Part shown: piece by piece, positions 5,408 to 8,193 of the stretch | How positions within the stretch are numbered: the stretch's first letter is position 1 | Layout of the letters: the number at the start of each line of letters is the position of its first letter | Source: an uncultured Clostridia bacterium | GTDB taxonomy: Bacteria > Bacillota > Clostridia > Christensenellales > Borkfalkiaceae | NCBI GenBank assembly: GCA_934249265.1 | Contig: CAKQKQ010000081.1 | Location: 1 to 8,193 of the forward strand | Length of the DNA stretch: 8,193 nucleotides | Direction: 5' to 3' | Position numbers and translations under genes: made by a program | Notes under the pieces: generated by a model | Database searches by the model: none | What the model was told of the DNA's origin: nothing | What the model saw: only the letters and a program-made list of their open reading frames with translations

Positions 5408-7216
5408 ATGTCATTTTTAGAGAGTGTAAAAACTCCGAAAGACGTTAAAAAACTAAATATTAAAGATTTGCCCGTGCTTGCGGACGAAATAAGGGAAAAA
5501 ATAATTTCGGTCGTTTCGGAAAACGGCGGACACCTTGCTTCGAATTTGGGCGCAGTCGATTTGATACTCGCGCTTTATTACGTGTTTGATTTCGACAACG
5601 ATAAACTTATTTTCGACGTTGGGCATCAAGCCTACGCCCACAAAATTTTATCGGGTAGATGCGATAATTTCGATACGCTGCGCAAAGAGGGCGGTTTGTC
5701 GGGTTTTCCGTCTATAACCGAAAGCGAATACGACGCTTATTCGTCGGGTCATGCGGGATCGGCTGTATCGGCGGGACTCGGTTATGCTTACGCAAGAGAT
5801 TTGTTAAAGCAAGATAATTTCGTAATAAGCGTTGTCGGCGACGCGTCGCTTTTCAACGGACTTTCTATGGAAGCGATGACTTGCGACGAGGTAAAACCCA
5901 ATAAGTTTTTAGTGGTTTTAAACGACAACGGCATGTCGATATCGAAAAACAACTCGGGTCTTTACAAACTGATATCCAAGTGGACGACCAAAAAGCATTA
6001 TTCTAAAACGATGAGCGCGTTAAACAGAAGCATCGGTAAGTTGTGGATAGGTAAAAAACTCAAACAATTTAAGGCTTTTATAAAGCGTTCGTTAAACAGC
6101 AATACGTTTATCGACGTAATCGGTTTTAATTACGTGGGTGTGTTTGACGGTCACGATATAAAAAGTATGGTTTCCATACTTAAAAACATTAAAGATAATC
6201 CCAGACCTACGCTTTTGCATTTAAAAACCATAAAAGGCAAGGGTATGGGCGAAGCCGAAGAGCATGCCGACGCATATCACGGCGTAGGTAAACACTTGAG
6301 CGCAAGCGAAAACACGTTTTCGGAAAAACTCGGCGAAACTTTATGCAATATCGCCGAAAAAAGGAACGACGTCGTTGCGATTACGGCGGGAATGAAAGAC
6401 GGCACGGGGCTTAAAACGTTTGCCGAAAAATATCCCGATAAGTTTTTCGACGTGGGAATAAACGAAGAACACGCCGTAACGCTTTCCGCGGGTATGGCTT
6501 TGGGTGGCTTAAAGCCCGTTGTGTGCATTTATTCGACTTTCTTGCAAAGGGCGTACGACGAGGTGCTTATAGACGTATGTATGCAAAATTTGCCCGTAGT
6601 GTTCTGTATAGATAGGGCGGGGTTTGTCGGTTCGGACGGACAAACGCATCAAGGCTTGTTCGATTTGAGTTATTTGCAGTCGATGCCAAACTTAACGATA
6701 ATCACACCCAAAGATTCAAAAGAATTTGAAAACGCTCTTACTTTTGCAGTCGAGCAAAAAACGCCGATAGCCATTCGTTATCCCAACGGCGCACACGCCG
6801 ATTTTGAAAATCATACTCAATTTTCATGCGAGTGGGAAATTGTAAAGTACGGCAAAAACGTCAAAATATTGGCGGTGGGGCAAAGAATGTTAAACCTTGC
6901 AACGTCGATCGAGAAGTTGTGTAAAGAGGATATCGAGATCATCAACGTGCGATGCGTAAAGCCGCTCGATTATAAATATTTAGATACGATAAAAAAGGGC
7001 GATACTGTAATTACGCTTGAAGAAAACAATTTGTGCGGCGGTTTCGGCTCGATGGTTTCATCTGCGCTTATCAACGAAAATATTAAATTTTATTCGTTCG
7101 GCTGTGAGGACGCGTTTGTGCCGCACGCAACCGTAAACGAGCAACTTGTTTCGTGCGGATTAACGGAAAACGACGTAATTTCAAAGTGCGGTTTAAAAAT
7201 GAAAAAACTTTCATAA
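5408..7216 (+). CDS. dxs: 1-deoxy-D-xylulose-5-phosphate synthase, divergent
   Basis: DXS condenses pyruvate with glyceraldehyde-3-phosphate, using thiamine diphosphate and Mg2+, to start the MEP pathway to isoprenoids; the product also feeds thiamine and pyridoxal synthesis. The 602-residue protein is slightly short for DXS (about 620-640). Family landmarks are clear: GGHLASNLG at 40-48 (His42), DVGHQAYAHK at 70-79, NDNGMSIS at 172-179, YHGVGKH at 290-296, NEEHA at 352-356 (Glu353 matches the catalytic E. coli Glu370), and DRAGFVGSDGQTHQG at 402-416. Against this, the cofactor motif is GDAS at 144-147 instead of GDGA, EAMNHAG has become EAMTCDE (155-161), and the GHSSTS motif has become GHAGSA at 114-119. 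The key Asp145 and Asn174 keep the E. coli spacing of 29, so activity is plausible. The ATG has GGAGAAGG upstream and lies 11 bases after the glycosyltransferase. A specialised second copy is possible but cannot be shown from this window. Confidence 0.93.
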   Translation: MSFLESVKTPKDVKKLNIKDLPVLADEIREKIISVVSENGGHLASNLGAVDLILALYYVFDFDNDKLIFDVGHQAYAHKILSGRCDNFDTLRKEGGLSGFPSITESEYDAYSSGHAGSAVSAGLGYAYARDLLKQDNFVISVVGDASLFNGLSMEAMTCDEVKPNKFLVVLNDNGMSISKNNSGLYKLISKWTTKKHYSKTMSALNRSIGKLWIGKKLKQFKAFIKRSLNSNTFIDVIGFNYVGVFDGHDIKSMVSILKNIKDNPRPTLLHLKTIKGKGMGEAEEHADAYHGVGKHLSASENTFSEKLGETLCNIAEKRNDVVAITAGMKDGTGLKTFAEKYPDKFFDVGINEEHAVTLSAGMALGGLKPVVCIYSTFLQRAYDEVLIDVCMQNLPVVFCIDRAGFVGSDGQTHQGLFDLSYLQSMPNLTIITPKDSKEFENALTFAVEQKTPIAIRYPNGAHADFENHTQFSCEWEIVKYGKNVKILAVGQRMLNLATSIEKLCKEDIEIINVRCVKPLDYKYLDTIKKGDTVITLEENNLCGGFGSMVSSALINENIKFYSFGCEDAFVPHATVNEQLVSCGLTENDVISKCGLKMKKLS

Positions 7217-7249
7217 ATCAAGATAAAATAAGGAATTATAAAAAGTTTT

Positions 7250-8193
7250 ATGTATACGGTAATACTTAAAAAAGGCGAAGAAAAACGTTTAATGCAATAC
7301 CACCCGTGGGTGTATGCAAACGAGGTTTATAAAATCGAAGGCAAAGACAAACAAGGCAGTATTGCAAGAGTTGAAAGTTTTGACAATAGGTTTATAGGTC
7401 TCGGATATATAAATCATGCGTCGAAAATTTTGGTTAGGATTTTGACGTGGAAAGAAGAAGAGGTAGACAGAGATTTCTTTTACAAAAGAATTTACGCCGC
7501 AAATCAAAGGCGCGTTCAACTTGGCTATTCAAACAATTATAGGGTGGTTTTCGGAGAGAATGATTTATTGCCCGCACTTATCGTAGACAAATACGGCGAT
7601 TATCTTTCGGTTCAGTTTTTATCTCTCGGTATGGAAGTCAGAAAACAAATGATAATCGATATTTTAATCGAAATTTTCAGTCCCAAAGGGATATACGAAA
7701 GGAGCGACGTCGCGGTAAGAGAAAAAGAGGGTTTGCCGCTTATTAAAGGTAAACTTTACGGCGAATTTTCTCCCGAAGTCGTTATCGAAGAAAACGGTTT
7801 AAAACTTTTAGTTGACCTTGAAAACGGACAAAAAACGGGATATTTTCTCGACCAAAAGGAAAACAGAGACAATTTAAAGCATTATGTAAACGGAAAAACG
7901 GTGCTGGATTGTTTTTGTAACGAAGGCGGATTTTCGTTGTGCGCCGCCAAATACGGTGCAAAGCAAGTCGAAAGCGTCGATATAAGTCAAAAAGCAATTG
8001 ACCTTGTAAATAAAAATGCGAAATTAAACGGATTTACAAATATAAATGCCGTTCAAGCGGACGTTTTTCAAATTTTAAGAGAATATAAGGCAGAAAAGCG
8101 CAAATTCGACGTGGTTGTTTTAGACCCGCCGGCTTTTACAAAGAGTAAAGACACCGTAAAAGAAGCCTACGCCGGTTATAGAGATATCAACAT
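7250..8193 (+). CDS. Class I SAM-dependent rRNA methyltransferase, RlmI-like, 3' end beyond window
   Basis: Probably methylates a cytosine of 23S rRNA at C5, as RlmI does at C1962 in E. coli; the exact target here is inferred. 314 residues are visible before the window ends. An N-terminal PUA-like RNA-binding domain spans about 1-70, opening with VILKKGEEKRL and HPWVYANEV (18-26). A central region follows to about 180, with LPALIVDKYGDYLSVQ at 107-122. The Rossmann catalytic domain starts with VDLENGQKTGYFLDQKENR at 188-206, SAM motif I VLDCFCNEGGFSL at 218-230, acidic Asp244 at the end of the second strand, and LDPPAF at 291-296. Family members usually read CFCYTGGFS, so Asn224-Glu225 is a mild departure. 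The ATG at 7250 matches the usual family N-terminus, but the best Shine-Dalgarno (AAGGA, 7230-7234) is 15 bases away, farther than normal. The gap to dxs is 33 bases with no terminator, so read-through transcription is likely. Confidence 0.92.
   Translation, partial: MYTVILKKGEEKRLMQYHPWVYANEVYKIEGKDKQGSIARVESFDNRFIGLGYINHASKILVRILTWKEEEVDRDFFYKRIYAANQRRVQLGYSNNYRVVFGENDLLPALIVDKYGDYLSVQFLSLGMEVRKQMIIDILIEIFSPKGIYERSDVAVREKEGLPLIKGKLYGEFSPEVVIEENGLKLLVDLENGQKTGYFLDQKENRDNLKHYVNGKTVLDCFCNEGGFSLCAAKYGAKQVESVDISQKAIDLVNKNAKLNGFTNINAVQADVFQILREYKAEKRKFDVVVLDPPAFTKSKDTVKEAYAGYRDIN

Overview
The window looks like a chromosomal segment of a low-GC, probably anaerobic Bacillota (Firmicutes, Clostridia-like) bacterium. 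The evidence is AT-rich spacers, sigma-A type promoters matching TTGACA/TATAAT, strong GGAGG-type ribosome binding sites, a groES-groEL operon controlled by a CIRCE operator (HrcA type), and isoprenoid supply by the MEP pathway (Dxs). The taxon is an inference. I see no phage, transposon, CRISPR or RNA gene.

Layout. On the minus strand, 1-557 holds the heat-shock chaperonin operon: the 5' end of groEL (cut by the window edge), complete groES, a CIRCE inverted repeat and a near-consensus promoter. Diverging on the plus strand, a promoter at 628-656 drives a two-gene unit: a zinc-dependent dCMP-deaminase-type enzyme (694-1155) and a cyclophilin peptidyl-prolyl isomerase (1156-1674), with stop and start codons abutting. 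A clean intrinsic terminator (1707-1736) closes this unit.

A 395-base AT-rich intergenic region (1675-2069) follows, with short direct repeats of 19-base period, palindromes and a likely promoter (1975-2003). It precedes a tightly packed four-gene plus-strand cluster. The genes are an FAD-dependent oxidoreductase related to the UDP-galactopyranose mutase/protoporphyrinogen oxidase/phytoene desaturase superfamily (TTG start at 2070), a polytopic GT-C/ArnT-PMT-like membrane glycosyltransferase (3648-5396), a divergent 1-deoxy-D-xylulose-5-phosphate synthase (5408-7216), and an RlmI-like rRNA methyltransferase (from 7250, truncated by the window end). Gaps are 18, 11 and 33 bases and no terminator is visible between genes, so co-transcription is likely.

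The first three genes of this cluster are the most interesting part. A UGM-like flavoenzyme, a glycosyltransferase class that normally uses polyprenyl-phosphate sugars, and the first enzyme of isoprenoid synthesis could together form a lipid-carrier-linked sugar module. The Dxs copy departs from consensus at several thiamine-diphosphate-site motifs, which suggests a specialised paralogue. The functional link is a hypothesis from context, not something the sequence proves.
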